Positions 10,819 to 20,942 of a stretch of 64,000 nucleotides of DNA are shown in pieces. Made by a program: the position numbers and the translations under genes. The notes under the pieces are model-generated. The model saw nothing but the letters and a program-made list of their open reading frames with translations. It was not told the origin of the DNA and made no database searches. Each line of letters starts with the position of its first letter. The first letter of the stretch is position 1. The DNA is from Bacillus subtilis subsp. subtilis (GTDB lineage: Bacteria > Pseudomonadota > Gammaproteobacteria > Xanthomonadales > Xanthomonadaceae): the NCBI GenBank assembly GCA_021733645.1, contig JAHREJ010000011.1, positions 1-64,000 of the forward strand, given 5' to 3'.

Positions 10819-11736
10819 ATGATCATTCGTCCTCGCCCGCACGGCTGGCAACTGCTGTACATCCTGCGCGGCTCCATCGTTCCGGCGGTGGCGCCCAAGG
10901 TGCTGGCGATCCTGGTGCTGTCCATCGCCGTGGCCACCTTCGCCGAGCTCTGGCACCCGCCGGGCATCGAGCGCGTCTCGGTGGCCCCGTTCACGCTGCT
11001 GGGCCTGGTCCTGTCGATCTTTCTCAGCTTCCGCAACAACGCCTGTTTCGAGCGGTGGTGGGAAGGTCGCAAGCTGTGGGGCCAACTGGTCTATGAATCG
11101 CGCAGCCTGGCGCGGCTGTGCAGTGCGCTGCTGGCCGACGACGCGCCGCGCCGCGAGCGCATCTGTCGGCTCGGGATCGGGTTTGCCCATGCGCTGGCGG
11201 TCAAGCTGCGCGGGGGTGATGCCGCGCTGGCCGCGCTGCCCTGGGTGGCCGAAGAGGACCACGCCCGCTTCGGCGCGCGCCTCAACGCGCCCGACCAGCT
11301 GCTGGCGATGATCGCCGCCGACCTGGCCGAGCCGCTGCGCGCCGGCCGCCTCGACCCGATCCTGTACGCCCAATTCGAGACCCGCCTGCACGCCATGTCC
11401 AGCATCCAGGCCGGCTGCGAGCGGATCCTGTCCACGCCGCTGCCGTTCGCCTACACCCTGCTGCTGCACCGCTGCGCCTGGATGTTCTGCGTGCTGTTGC
11501 CGTTCGGCCTGGCCAGTTCGCTGGGCTGGGCCACCCCGGTGGTGTCGGCAGTGCTGGCCTATGCCTTCTTCGGCCTGGACCAGCTGGGCGAGGAGATGGA
11601 GGAGCCGTTCGGGCTGGAGCCCAACGACCTGCCGCTGGATGCGCTGGTGCGCACCATCGAAATCGACCTGCTCGACAGCCTCGGCGCGAGCCCGCTGCCC
11701 GCGCCGCTGCAACCGCATCGCTACCTGCTGCAGTAA
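10819..11736 (+). CDS. bestrophin-family (UPF0187/YneE-like) membrane channel
   Basis: A 305-residue integral membrane protein of the bacterial bestrophin family. The signature appears in order: a first membrane segment (KVLAILVLSIAVATFAELW), the conserved LSIFLSFRNNACFERWWEGRK and WGQLVYESRSLAR, a long helical cytoplasmic part, the second membrane pair (MFCVLLPFGLASSLGW and PVVSAVLAYAFFGLDQLGEE), and the exit motif MEEPFGLEPNDLPLDA. Bacterial relatives form pentameric ion channels. The start at 10819 was chosen because the homologous N-terminus begins here; the frame is open further upstream but carries no conserved residues. hemB follows by 39 bases. Confidence 0.9.
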   Translation: MIIRPRPHGWQLLYILRGSIVPAVAPKVLAILVLSIAVATFAELWHPPGIERVSVAPFTLLGLVLSIFLSFRNNACFERWWEGRKLWGQLVYESRSLARLCSALLADDAPRRERICRLGIGFAHALAVKLRGGDAALAALPWVAEEDHARFGARLNAPDQLLAMIAADLAEPLRAGRLDPILYAQFETRLHAMSSIQAGCERILSTPLPFAYTLLLHRCAWMFCVLLPFGLASSLGWATPVVSAVLAYAFFGLDQLGEEMEEPFGLEPNDLPLDALVRTIEIDLLDSLGASPLPAPLQPHRYLLQ

Positions 11737-12765
<1,029 letters not shown>

Positions 12766-12799
12766 CAATACGCGCCGACATACGCACAGGACGACGAAG

Positions 12800-13069
12800 A
12801 TGCAGACGATGGGATGGGTGCAATGGCTGACCTGGGGCACCGGGGTACTGGTGTTCGCGGTGGTGATCGGGCTGGTGATCCGTGGCGTGCTGCGCGCGGC
12901 CAGGCGGCCGCCGGAACAGCCGTCGGCCGCCGCCCGCGTAGCGCGTGAGGCACAGCTGTCGCCGGCACTGCAGGCGCAGTTGGCCGCGTTGAACCAGCGC
13001 AAGGACCACGGCGATATCAGCGAAGCCGAATACGAACAGCAGCGCGCCGCGTTGTTGGCGTCGCGCTGA
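12800..13069 (+). CDS. small membrane protein with C-terminal SHOCT motif
   Basis: An 89-residue protein with one transmembrane helix (about residues 12-30, WGTGVLVFAVVIGLVIRGVL), an Ala/Arg/Pro linker, and a C-terminal SHOCT-type helix pair (LAALNQRKDHGDISEAEYEQ, then QRAALLASR). SHOCT motifs mediate oligomerisation or regulation of short membrane proteins. It begins 34 bases after hemB. An alternative ATG three codons later is possible. The specific role is unknown. Confidence 0.75.
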   Translation: MQTMGWVQWLTWGTGVLVFAVVIGLVIRGVLRAARRPPEQPSAAARVAREAQLSPALQAQLAALNQRKDHGDISEAEYEQQRAALLASR

Positions 13070-13083
13070 CCGCGTCCGGTTGG

Positions 13084-13100
13084 GCCACGCCATGCGTGGC
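13084..13100. terminator. hairpin between convergent genes
   Basis: A perfect 7-bp stem GCCACGC/GCGTGGC with a CAT loop, followed on the plus strand by TGTCTTCC. It sits between the SHOCT gene and the convergent PD40 gene. The T content is poor, so termination is likely but not certain. Confidence 0.5.
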
Positions 13101-13123
13101 TGTCTTCCCGCCGCCGGCCCCGG

Positions 13124-13996
13124 TCAGCGGCAGCGCCCGCCGGGCGCCGCAGGCGCCTTCATCCGGTACAGATCCAGCCCACCGGCGCGCGGCGCGCGGG
13201 CCATGCCCGCCACGACCAGTTCGGACGGCTTGGACGCGTCCACCACCGGCGCGCCGGTCTGGCCATCGGCGGTGTTGAACGACAGCCCCAGCGGCGTGGC
13301 CGGCTGCTGGTAGTCGCAACCCACCAGCCACACCTGCGACTGCCCCGCGCTGGCCCGGGTGACCGCCAGCGCCCCGTCGTTGCCCAGCCATTCGCCGCCC
13401 AGTTCATCGGCGCTGCTGTTGAGCGGGGCCGGTAGCGCGGCCACCGTGCCGAAGCCGTTGTCCTTCACCGTGGCCAGGTACAGGTCGAAGCCGCCGTGGG
13501 TGCCCTTGCCATTGCGCGCGAACAGCAGCGCTTGGCCATCCGGGCGCAGTGCCGGGCGGCGCTCGTCGGCGGCGGTGTTGATCGTCACCGGCAACGCCAT
13601 GACCGGCCCGAAGCTGCCGTCCGGGTGTACCTGCACGCTGTACAGGTCGAAGCCGCCGCGGCCACCGGGGCGGTTGGAGGCAAAGTACAGCCAGCGCCCG
13701 TCGTGGCTGAAGTAGGGGTCGGTCTCATCGCCGGCGGTGTTCAGTGGCAACGGCGTGGGGTCCTGCCAGCGGCCCTCGCGCAGCACCGCCTGCCACAGGT
13801 CCCAGCCGCCGGTGCCGCCGGCCCGGTCCGATGCCCAGACGATGCGCTGGCCATCCGGGGCGATGGTCGCCTGGGCCTCGTTGGCCCTGGTCGACACCAC
13901 GCCCATGCCTTCGATGCCGAATTCGGAAAGTGCCATCGCCTGCGGCGTGGAGAGTAAACTGGCGCACAGCGCGAGCAATGACAATGGAGTGCGCAT
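13124..13996 (-). CDS. exported TolB-like PD40 beta-propeller protein
   Basis: A 290-residue protein with a signal peptide ([22 protein letters not shown]) and a single domain of PD40/WD40-like repeats, as in TolB. The repeated units read [42 protein letters not shown] and [21 protein letters not shown]. The repeats carry the usual N-x-A-D-E spacing between blades. Such proteins bind partners or ligands in the periplasm; no peptidase or OmpA domain is attached here. The ATG at 13996 has GGAAG upstream; an ATG ten codons earlier is an alternative. It is divergent from aroE. Confidence 0.82.
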   Translation of the reverse strand: MRTPLSLLALCASLLSTPQAMALSEFGIEGMGVVSTRANEAQATIAPDGQRIVWASDRAGGTGGWDLWQAVLREGRWQDPTPLPLNTAGDETDPYFSHDGRWLYFASNRPGGRGGFDLYSVQVHPDGSFGPVMALPVTINTAADERRPALRPDGQALLFARNGKGTHGGFDLYLATVKDNGFGTVAALPAPLNSSADELGGEWLGNDGALAVTRASAGQSQVWLVGCDYQQPATPLGLSFNTADGQTGAPVVDASKPSELVVAGMARAPRAGGLDLYRMKAPAAPGGRCR

Positions 13997-14050
13997 AGCC
14001 GCTTCCGTTGGGGGTTTGCGTTCCATTCTAGGCCCGGAGCAGACACACCC

Positions 14051-14896
14051 ATGACCGCCGATCGTTACGCCGTATTTGGCCAGCCCATCGCGCACTCGCA
14101 GTCGCCGCGCATCCATGCCGCGTTCGGTCGCCAGGAAGGCATTGCGCTGGACTACCGCGCCATCGAGGCCAGCCCGGAAGATTTTGCCGCGGCGCTGGAG
14201 TCCTTTGCCGCCGATGGCGGGCTGGGCGCCAACGTGACCGCCCCGCACAAGGAGGCGGCCTTCGCGCTGTGCACCACCCTGACCTCGCGCGCGCGCCGGG
14301 CGGGCGCGGTCAATACGCTGCTGCGCAAGGGCGAGCGCTGGCACGGCGACACCACCGATGGCATCGGCCTGGTGCGTGACCTCACCGATCGCCACGGCCT
14401 GGACCTGCGCGGCCGCCGCACGCTGCTGATCGGCGCGGGCGGCTCGGCGCGCAGCGTCGCCCCGGCGCTGCTGGATGCCGGCATCCTGGAGCTGGTGGTG
14501 GTCAACCGCACCCCCGAACGCGCCGACGCGCTGATCGACGCCATGGGCGAGCCCGGGCGCGCCATCACCCGCTACTGGGAAGACATCCGCGAACTGGGTG
14601 ACTTCGAGCTGATCGTCAATGCCACCTCGGCCGGGCGCGACCGTGCCAACGAATTCAAGCTGCCGCTGGGCCTGGTCAACAGCATGACCACCGCGGTGGA
14701 CCTCAACTACGGCGAGGCGGCCATCGGCTTCATGGCGTGGGCGCGGTCGGCCGGCTGCCGCAACGTGGTGGACGGGCTGGGCATGCTGGTGGAACAGGCC
14801 GCCGAGAGTTTCCTGCAGTGGCATGCGGTGCGCCCGCAGACCGATGCGGTGTACACCGAACTGCGCGCCGAGCACGCGTTGGCCGGCGAGGACTGA
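14051..14896 (+). CDS. aroE: shikimate 5-dehydrogenase
   Basis: A 281-residue enzyme that reduces 3-dehydroshikimate to shikimate with NADPH in aromatic amino acid synthesis. The substrate domain shows HSQSP (15-19) and [10 protein letters not shown] with the catalytic Lys67. The NADP domain shows [11 protein letters not shown] and [11 protein letters not shown], then NATSAGR and VDLNYGE. Length and motif order are normal for AroE. It starts 54 bases from the divergent PD40 gene and is followed four bases after its stop by a small membrane protein gene, so the two are co-transcribed. Confidence 0.97.
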   Translation: MTADRYAVFGQPIAHSQSPRIHAAFGRQEGIALDYRAIEASPEDFAAALESFAADGGLGANVTAPHKEAAFALCTTLTSRARRAGAVNTLLRKGERWHGDTTDGIGLVRDLTDRHGLDLRGRRTLLIGAGGSARSVAPALLDAGILELVVVNRTPERADALIDAMGEPGRAITRYWEDIRELGDFELIVNATSAGRDRANEFKLPLGLVNSMTTAVDLNYGEAAIGFMAWARSAGCRNVVDGLGMLVEQAAESFLQWHAVRPQTDAVYTELRAEHALAGED

Positions 14897-14900
14897 GCCG

Positions 14901-15254
14901 ATGAACATGGACCTGCTGGTCTCCGTACTGGGCATGACCGCCACCCGCCTGCCGATCCTGGTTGCGCTGGCCATCTCGGTGGTGTGGGTGATCGACACCC
15001 CGCGCAGCACCGTGCGCGACGTGGCGCTGTGGTCGCTGGTGCTGCTGGCCGTGGCCACCGTGGCCGGGCTGGTGTTGAACCTGGTGCCGATGTGGATGGT
15101 GCAGCAGGGCAACTATGCGTCGATCCGCAGCCTGTCGATGTGGCTGGGCGTGGGCCATTTCGTGCTGGGCCTGCTCAATGCCTTTTCGCTGGTGCTGCTG
15201 GTGTGGGCGATGACCCGCGCGCTGCGCGCTCGCAACGCGCCGGCGGCGGGCTGA
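14901..15254 (+). CDS. small three-helix membrane protein
   Basis: A 117-residue integral membrane protein starting four bases after the aroE stop. Hydrophobic segments lie at about 12-30 (LPILVALAISVVWVI), 40-62 (ALWSLVLLAVATVAGLVLNL) and 82-105 (FVLGLLNAFSLVLLVWAMT). A short basic tail closes it. I do not recognise the family. Translational coupling to aroE is likely from the spacing, but nothing ties it to shikimate metabolism. Confidence 0.75.
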   Translation: MNMDLLVSVLGMTATRLPILVALAISVVWVIDTPRSTVRDVALWSLVLLAVATVAGLVLNLVPMWMVQQGNYASIRSLSMWLGVGHFVLGLLNAFSLVLLVWAMTRALRARNAPAAG

Positions 15255-15280
15255 ACACCGGACCTGCATCCCGGATCTGA

Positions 15281-15304
15281 ACCGGCGCGGAAAATCGCGC
15301 CGGT
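15281..15304. terminator. hairpin ahead of dinG
   Basis: A perfect 9-bp stem ACCGGCGCG/CGCGCCGGT with loop GAAAAT in the 107-bp gap between the aroE operon and dinG. There is no T-run, so it may be a weak terminator or an mRNA-stabilising hairpin. Confidence 0.4.
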
Positions 15305-15361
15305 GCCGGGCCGCCGCTCGTGAGAAAATACCCGCCGTGATCCAGGCAGGTAGCTCTTGGC

Positions 15362-17464
15362 GTGACCGAAAAAGTTGAAGCCCCGCGTGCGCTGAACGAC
15401 GAGATGAAGGCCGCCATCCGCGATGCCTACGCCAAGCTGCAGGCCAATACCCCCGGCTTCAGCACCCGGCGTTCGCAGAGCCAGATGATCGGCGTGGTGT
15501 CGCGTGCGCTGTCGCACAGCGGCGGCGTGGGCGTGGTCGAAGCGCCCACCGGCGTGGGCAAGTCGTTGGGTTACCTCACTGCCGGGGTGCCGATTGCGCT
15601 GGCCACCAAAAAGAAGCTGGTGATCAGCACCGGCACCGTGGCCCTGCAGTCGCAGCTGTTCGAGCGCGACATTCCCAACTTCCTCAAGGCCACCGGCATC
15701 GAGGCCACCGTGGCGCTGGCCAAGGGCCGCACCCGTTACCTATGCACGCGCAACGCCGCCGAAGCGCATGGCGATGGCGCGCAGGAGGGCATGTTCGAGG
15801 ACGAACAGCCGCTGTTCGACCGGCCACTGGCGCCGATTGAAATGGACCTGGCGCAGAAACTGAGCAAGGATTTCCTGGAAGGGCGCTGGAATGGCGACCT
15901 GGACAGCGCCCCGGACACCATCAGCAACACCCTGCGCTCGCGCATCACGACGCCGGCCTCGGGCTGCGCCGGGCGCAAGTGCGCCTACTCGGCGCAATGC
16001 GCGGTGCTGCGCTCGCGCAATACCGTGCGCGAGGCACAGATCGTGGTCACCAACCACGCCCTGCTGTTGTCGGCGCTGTCCATCGGTGAAAGCGACAACG
16101 GCCAGCCGCTGATCGCTCCGCCCTCGGACATGCTGCTGGTGCTCGACGAGGGCCACCATATCGGCAGCGTGGCCATCGACCAGGGCGCGGCCAGCCTGGC
16201 CCTGGACGAGATGGCCAAGCGCACCGGCCGCCTGCAGGTGCTGATTGCCGCGTCCTACCGCGCGGTGGACAAGGACAAGCTGGGCAACCTGCTGCCCAAC
16301 GAGGCCATCGAGGCCGCGGCCAAGGTCAGCAAGCAGCTCAAGGCCTTCCGCGATGTCATCGACCGCAGCTGGCGCCCGGACCCGGCCGCGCAGGAGCCGA
16401 TGTGGCGCGCCCCCAACGGCCGCCTGCCGGAGATCTGGATGGCCGACATCGAGGCCATCGCCGATGACACCCGCAGCCTGTTCAACTGGGCCCACGCCGC
16501 GCTGGCGCAGGTGGCCAAGGGCAAGCCCGAAGACGCCGCGCGTGAACGCCTGCAGCGCAACCTGGGCATGGCGCTGGAAATGATCGAGGCCCAGCACAAC
16601 CTGTGGACCGCCTGGCGCCGCGAAGACAAGGAAGGCCAGCCGCCGATGGCGCGCTGGGTCACCCTGTCGCGCGACGGCGATCTGATCCTGCACGGCTCGC
16701 CGGTGTCGGCCGCGCACGTGCTGCGCAAGCTGCTGTGGGACGAAGTGGATTCGGTGGTGATGACGTCGGCCACGCTCACCGGTGGCGGCGATTTCCAGTC
16801 GCTGGCGATCGACAACGGCATTCCCGCCGAGGCCGAGATGGTGTCGCTGGCCTCGCCGTTCGACCTGCCCAACCAGGCCCAGCTGATTGTGCCCGCGTTT
16901 CCGGTGACCCCGGACGACCGCGAGCGGCATCCCAAGGAAGTGGCCAAGTACCTGGTCAAGGAGCTGGACTGGGGCAAGGGCAGCATCGTGCTGTTCACCT
17001 CGCGCTGGAAGATGGAGAAGGTGGCCGAGCTGATGCCCGCCGCGCAGCGCAAGCTGATGCTGGTGCAGGGCGAGGGCGCCAAGCAGAAGATGATCGACGA
17101 ACACCTGCGGCGCACCTCGGCCGGCGAGGGCTCGGTGCTGTTCGGGCTGAACTCGTTCGGCGAAGGCCTGGACCTGCCCGGCGAGGCCTGCACCACGGTG
17201 GTGATCACCCAGGTGCCGTTCGCGGTGCCCACCGACCCGCAGACCTCCACGTTGAGCGAGTGGTTTGAAAGCCGCGGCCTGAATGCCTTCAATCTGATCG
17301 CCATTCCGCACGCGCTGCGCACGCTGACCCAGTTCTCCGGGCGCCTGATCCGCACCTCCACCGACACCGGCCGGGTCATCATCCTCGACTCGCGCCTGCT
17401 CACCCGCCGCTACGGCAAGCGCATCATCGACGCGCTGCCGCCGTTCAAGCGGGTCATCGGATAG
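15362..17464 (+). CDS. dinG: ATP-dependent iron-sulfur DNA helicase DinG
   Basis: A 700-residue superfamily 2, XPD-like 5'-3' helicase, close in length to E. coli DinG (716). Walker A is EAPTGVGKS (60-68). The four-cysteine Fe-S cluster is made by RYLCTR plus CAGRKCAYSAQC. The DEAH-type box reads LVLDEGHHI. Late helicase motifs appear as TSATLTGGG, FTSRWKMEK, FGLNSFGEGLDLPGE and the final QFSGRLIR. It unwinds D-loops, R-loops and similar structures in repair. The GTG at 15362 is used as start because conserved sequence begins immediately after. No SOS box was looked for beyond eye inspection. Confidence 0.95.
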   Translation: MTEKVEAPRALNDEMKAAIRDAYAKLQANTPGFSTRRSQSQMIGVVSRALSHSGGVGVVEAPTGVGKSLGYLTAGVPIALATKKKLVISTGTVALQSQLFERDIPNFLKATGIEATVALAKGRTRYLCTRNAAEAHGDGAQEGMFEDEQPLFDRPLAPIEMDLAQKLSKDFLEGRWNGDLDSAPDTISNTLRSRITTPASGCAGRKCAYSAQCAVLRSRNTVREAQIVVTNHALLLSALSIGESDNGQPLIAPPSDMLLVLDEGHHIGSVAIDQGAASLALDEMAKRTGRLQVLIAASYRAVDKDKLGNLLPNEAIEAAAKVSKQLKAFRDVIDRSWRPDPAAQEPMWRAPNGRLPEIWMADIEAIADDTRSLFNWAHAALAQVAKGKPEDAARERLQRNLGMALEMIEAQHNLWTAWRREDKEGQPPMARWVTLSRDGDLILHGSPVSAAHVLRKLLWDEVDSVVMTSATLTGGGDFQSLAIDNGIPAEAEMVSLASPFDLPNQAQLIVPAFPVTPDDRERHPKEVAKYLVKELDWGKGSIVLFTSRWKMEKVAELMPAAQRKLMLVQGEGAKQKMIDEHLRRTSAGEGSVLFGLNSFGEGLDLPGEACTTVVITQVPFAVPTDPQTSTLSEWFESRGLNAFNLIAIPHALRTLTQFSGRLIRTSTDTGRVIILDSRLLTRRYGKRIIDALPPFKRVIG

Positions 17465-17488
17465 GGCAGGCGCAGTCCGGCAACCGGG

Positions 17489-18118
17489 TCAGGGCGTGCC
17501 GCCCGGCGGCGCGGCCACGTTGTCGGGATGGCGGCAGGCCTGGCTGGAATAGGCCTGCCGGTAGTTCTGGCCGACGCAGCGGATAAAGGCATCGACCACG
17601 TCGAGGTTGGGCGGCCAGGCCACCTTCATGGTCTCGCCGCTGGGCAGGGTGAATGAAAAGAACCCGTCGGTGACGTTCGCTTCCGGTGGTGCCGGTACGG
17701 CGGCCAGCGCGGCGCGGGCAGCGACCAGCGCAGGCGTGTTGTTCTCGATGAGCGCGATGCTGGCATCCACGTAGGGATTCCAGCCCCCGGCATCGGGGGC
17801 GGGCTTGTAGGTCCGGCGCATCAGCGCAACGGCCTGCGCGTCCTGCCCGGCCTGCGCGCGCAACTGCGCTTCATGCCAGATCAACGTGGTGTTGCCTGCG
17901 GCCTTGGGCTGCGCCCGGTAGGCGGCAATCAGGTCGGCAGCGGGCAGCTGACACGCCGGCGTCTCCGCCATCGGGCGCCAGCCGCCGGCCAGGTCCTGGT
18001 CGAACTGATCCGGCGACAACGCCAGCAGCGCCGCGCGATCGACCGCGCAGTCGTCGGCAAGGGCGGGAAGCGCAGCGGCCAGCAAGGCGCCTGCAAGCAG
18101 ACAGCGAACAGTACGCAT
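17489..18118 (-). CDS. exported hypothetical protein, paralogue A
   Basis: A 209-residue secreted protein with a signal peptide (MRTVRCLLAGALLAAALPALA). The mature part starts DDCAVDRAALLALSPDQFDQ. Later landmarks are GGWRPMAE, CQLPAADLIAAYRAQ, LIWHEAQLRAQAG, ALMRRTYKP, GGWNPYVDASIA and AWPPNLDVVDAFIRC. Several cysteines suggest disulfides. A very strong AAGGAGGTGACC ribosome-binding site fixes the ATG at 18118. It is a tandem paralogue of the gene at 18213, sharing nearly every landmark. The family has no known function that I can name. Confidence 0.82.
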   Translation of the reverse strand: MRTVRCLLAGALLAAALPALADDCAVDRAALLALSPDQFDQDLAGGWRPMAETPACQLPAADLIAAYRAQPKAAGNTTLIWHEAQLRAQAGQDAQAVALMRRTYKPAPDAGGWNPYVDASIALIENNTPALVAARAALAAVPAPPEANVTDGFFSFTLPSGETMKVAWPPNLDVVDAFIRCVGQNYRQAYSSQACRHPDNVAAPPGGTP

Positions 18119-18212
18119 GGTCACCTCCTTGTGCAGTAACACCACCGGCCTGTTTGCCGATGATGCGTATCGGGTCCAGTGCGGCGCGACCGTACGGTAC
18201 GGCTGCGCCTGC

Positions 18213-18806
18213 TCAATAGGGCGACGAGGTCGGACACGCCTCATACGCCAGCGCATACGGCTGGTACATGCACCGCACCAACGCATCCACCACCGACAGG
18301 CGCGGCGGCCACGGCACCTGTTCGGCGCCCACCTGCAACTTCCCGTCGCGGACCACCCGGCCCGGCGGCGGTGGCAGCGCGGCCAACCGCGCACGCGCCT
18401 GCTGCAGCGCTGGCAGGTCGTCGTCGAGGAAGGCAATGGTGGCGTCCACATACGCATTCCAGCCGCCCATATCGGCCTGCGCCGGCTTGTAGGTCTGCCG
18501 CATCAGCGCACTGGCCGGGTCGCGTTGCCCGCTCAACGCGCGCAGGTGCGCCTCGCGCCAGATCAGCGGCAGGTCGCCGGTTGCAGCGGGTTGCCGGCCA
18601 CGGTAGTCGGCAATCAGTTCGGCGGTCTCCAGCGTGCAGCCAGGGCGCTGGACCAGCGCCCGCCAGCCGTCGTCTCGGTCACCGTCGAATACCTGCAGGG
18701 GCAGGGCCAGTACCGCGTCGCGGTTGGCCACGGTGCAGTCGGCTGCCAGCAAAGGCGCGGCCGCGCAGGTCAGCGCAAGGAACAACAGGCATCGAATCCG
18801 CCGCAT
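18213..18806 (-). CDS. exported hypothetical protein, paralogue B
   Basis: A 197-residue secreted protein with a signal peptide (MRRIRCLLFLALTCAAAPLLA), then DCTVANRDAVLALPLQVFD. It follows the same order as its neighbour: DGWRALVQ, CTLETAELIADYRG, LIWREAHLRALSG, ALMRQTYKP, GGWNAYVDATIA and PWPPRLSVVDALVRC. I start at the ATG at 18806 because it aligns with the paralogue; the preceding GGACGTGACG also aligns with the strong ribosome-binding site of paralogue A. An ATG four codons earlier is possible. The gap between paralogues is 94 bases. Recent tandem duplication is inferred. Confidence 0.8.
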   Translation of the reverse strand: MRRIRCLLFLALTCAAAPLLAADCTVANRDAVLALPLQVFDGDRDDGWRALVQRPGCTLETAELIADYRGRQPAATGDLPLIWREAHLRALSGQRDPASALMRQTYKPAQADMGGWNAYVDATIAFLDDDLPALQQARARLAALPPPPGRVVRDGKLQVGAEQVPWPPRLSVVDALVRCMYQPYALAYEACPTSSPY

Positions 18807-18859
18807 CGTCACGTCCATGTGTGAAGGACGCCAAGTATGAAGGCTGCGTGCCGTTCCCG

Positions 18860-18886
18860 CATGGGCAACGGTCACCGTTGCCCATG
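18860..18886. repeat. perfect 12-bp palindrome
   Basis: CATGGGCAACGG and CCGTTGCCCATG form a perfect 12-bp inverted repeat around TCA. It lies 20 bases after the ilvD stop on the minus strand and before paralogue B. No T-run follows, so it may be an mRNA 3'-end hairpin, a weak terminator or a protein-binding site. Confidence 0.55.
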
Positions 18887-18905
18887 CCAGCGCCCGGCAC
18901 CACCG

Positions 18906-20738
18906 CTACAGCTTGGACAGATCGCGCACGGCACCCTTGTCGGCACTGGTGGCCAGCAACGCATACGCCTTCAACGCACCGGTGACCTTGCGCGGGCGTA
19001 CCTCGCGCGGCCTCCAGCCCAGCGCATCCTGCGCGGCACGGCGTGCAGCCAGGGTGGCGTCATCGACCAGCAGGTCGATGCGGCGCGCCGGGATGTCGAT
19101 GCGGATGCGGTCGCCTTCGTGCACCAGCCCGATCACCCCGCCCGATGCGGCTTCCGGCGAGGCGTGGCCGATCGACAGCCCCGAGGTGCCGCCGGAAAAA
19201 CGCCCATCGGTGAGCAACGCGCATTGCTTGCCCAGGCCCTTGGATTTCAGGTAACTGGTGGGGTACAGCATTTCCTGCATGCCCGGGCCGCCCTTCGGGC
19301 CTTCGTAGCGGATCACCACCACGTCGCCGGCGACCACCTCATCGGCGAGGATGCCGGCCACCGCCGCGTCCTGGCTTTCGAACACGCGCGCGCGCCCTTC
19401 GAAGACGTGGATGGACTCGTCCACGCCGGCGGTCTTGACCACGCAGCCGTCCACGGCCAGGTTGCCGCGCAGCACCGCCAGCCCGCCTTCGGCCGAGTAG
19501 GCGTGGGCCACGCTGCGGATACAGCCCTCGGCGCGGTCCACATCCAGGCTGGGCCAGCGCGTGGCCTGGCTGAAAGCCACCTGGGTGGGAATGCCCGCCG
19601 GGCCGGCGCGGAAGAAATCGTGCACCTTTTCATCCGCGCTCACCGCCACGTCCCAGCGCGCGATCGCCTCGGCCAGCGTGCGGCTGTGCACGGTGGGCAC
19701 GTCGGTATGCAGCAGCCCGCCGCGCGCCAGTTCACCCAGGATGCCGTAGACGCCGCCGGCACGGTGCACGTCTTCCATGTGGTATTTGGGCGTGTTCGGC
19801 GCCACCTTGCACAGCTGCGGCACGCGCCGCGACAGCGCGTCGATCGCGTGCAGGTCGAAGTCCACTTCGGCTTCCTGCGCGGCGGCCAGCAGGTGCAGGA
19901 TGGTGTTGGTGGACCCGCCCATGGCGATATCCAGGGTCATCGCGTTCTCGAACGCGGCCACGCTGGCGATGTTGCGCGGCAGGGCGCTGGCCTCTTCGCC
20001 GCCGTACCAGCGATGGCACAGCTCGACGATCAGGCGGCCGGCGCGGCGGAACAGCTGCTCGCGGTCGGCATGGGTGGCCAGGGTGGACCCGTTGCCGGGC
20101 AGCGACAGGCCCAGCGCTTCGGTCAGGCAGTTCATCGAGTTGGCGGTGAACATGCCCGAACACGACCCGCAGGTGGGGCAGGCGCTGCGCTCGTACTCGG
20201 CCACCTTTTCGTCGCTGGCGCTTTCATCGGCGGCGATCACCATCGCATCCACCAGGTCCAGCTTGTGCTCGGACAGACGCGTCTTGCCCGCTTCCATCGG
20301 CCCACCGGACACGAATACCACCGGAATGTTCAGGCGCAGCGCGGCCATCAGCATGCCGGGGGTGATCTTGTCGCAGTTGGAGATGCACACCAGCGCATCG
20401 GCGCAGTGCGCGTTGACCATGTACTCCACCGAGTCGGCGATGATCTCGCGGCTGGGCAGCGAATACAGCATGCCGTCGTGGCCCATCGCGATGCCGTCAT
20501 CCACCGCGATGGTGTTGAACTCCTTGGCCACGCCGCCCACCTGTTCGATCTCGCGCGCCACCAGCTGGCCCAGGTCCTTGAGGTGCACGTGGCCGGGCAC
20601 GAACTGGGTGAACGAATTGGCGATGGCGATGATCGGCTTGTGGAAATCGGCGTCGGTCATGCCGGTGGCACGCCACAGGGCGCGGGCGCCGGCCATGTTG
20701 CGGCCGGCGGTGGAGGTGCGGGAGCGATAGTCAGGCAT
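18906..20738 (-). CDS. ilvD: dihydroxy-acid dehydratase
   Basis: A 610-residue iron-sulfur enzyme that dehydrates 2,3-dihydroxy-3-methylbutanoate and its homologue, the third step of valine, isoleucine and leucine synthesis. Cluster cysteines are visible in NCDKITPG (Cys122) and CPTCGSCSG (around Cys187-193). The family phrases [34 protein letters not shown] and [12 protein letters not shown] are intact. Length fits the E. coli enzyme (616). The start at 20738 was chosen because the conserved N-terminus [20 protein letters not shown] begins there. A terminator-like hairpin lies 64-81 bases upstream in the leader, a possible attenuator. Confidence 0.97.
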   Translation of the reverse strand: MPDYRSRTSTAGRNMAGARALWRATGMTDADFHKPIIAIANSFTQFVPGHVHLKDLGQLVAREIEQVGGVAKEFNTIAVDDGIAMGHDGMLYSLPSREIIADSVEYMVNAHCADALVCISNCDKITPGMLMAALRLNIPVVFVSGGPMEAGKTRLSEHKLDLVDAMVIAADESASDEKVAEYERSACPTCGSCSGMFTANSMNCLTEALGLSLPGNGSTLATHADREQLFRRAGRLIVELCHRWYGGEEASALPRNIASVAAFENAMTLDIAMGGSTNTILHLLAAAQEAEVDFDLHAIDALSRRVPQLCKVAPNTPKYHMEDVHRAGGVYGILGELARGGLLHTDVPTVHSRTLAEAIARWDVAVSADEKVHDFFRAGPAGIPTQVAFSQATRWPSLDVDRAEGCIRSVAHAYSAEGGLAVLRGNLAVDGCVVKTAGVDESIHVFEGRARVFESQDAAVAGILADEVVAGDVVVIRYEGPKGGPGMQEMLYPTSYLKSKGLGKQCALLTDGRFSGGTSGLSIGHASPEAASGGVIGLVHEGDRIRIDIPARRIDLLVDDATLAARRAAQDALGWRPREVRPRKVTGALKAYALLATSADKGAVRDLSKL

Positions 20739-20793
20739 GGTGGCTGGCAGGATCTGGCGGGCCGTGGAGGCGCGTTTCAGCTCGATTCTGCCG

Positions 20794-20819
20794 AAAAATT
20801 GCGGTTGCGTTTGCAACCG
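20794..20819 (-). promoter_or_regulatory. terminator-like hairpin in the ilvD leader (candidate attenuator)
   Basis: Read on the minus strand, CGGTTGC-AAAC-GCAACCG forms a perfect 7-bp stem and is followed after three bases by TTTTTCGG. It is oriented to stop transcription just before ilvD. The 204-bp ilvD/ygiB divergent region otherwise holds only a 25-codon minus-strand frame (MPPYSVISPI at its start), which has some Val/Ile codons but no clear run of regulatory codons. Confidence 0.4.
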
Positions 20820-20942
20820 TCGGAACCTGCGTTCCCAAGGCAAAACCTGAAACCGCGTTCAGCTGGGCAACTTTGCCGGTTTTGGTTGTTCGCCCCGATC
20901 AGGCATGATTGGGGAGATAACCGAATAAGGGGGCATGACGCC

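Noticed and set aside
18837..20942. Upstream extension of the ygiB frame across the ilvD region
   Set aside because: It is antisense to ilvD; the signal peptide and family homology begin only at 20943.
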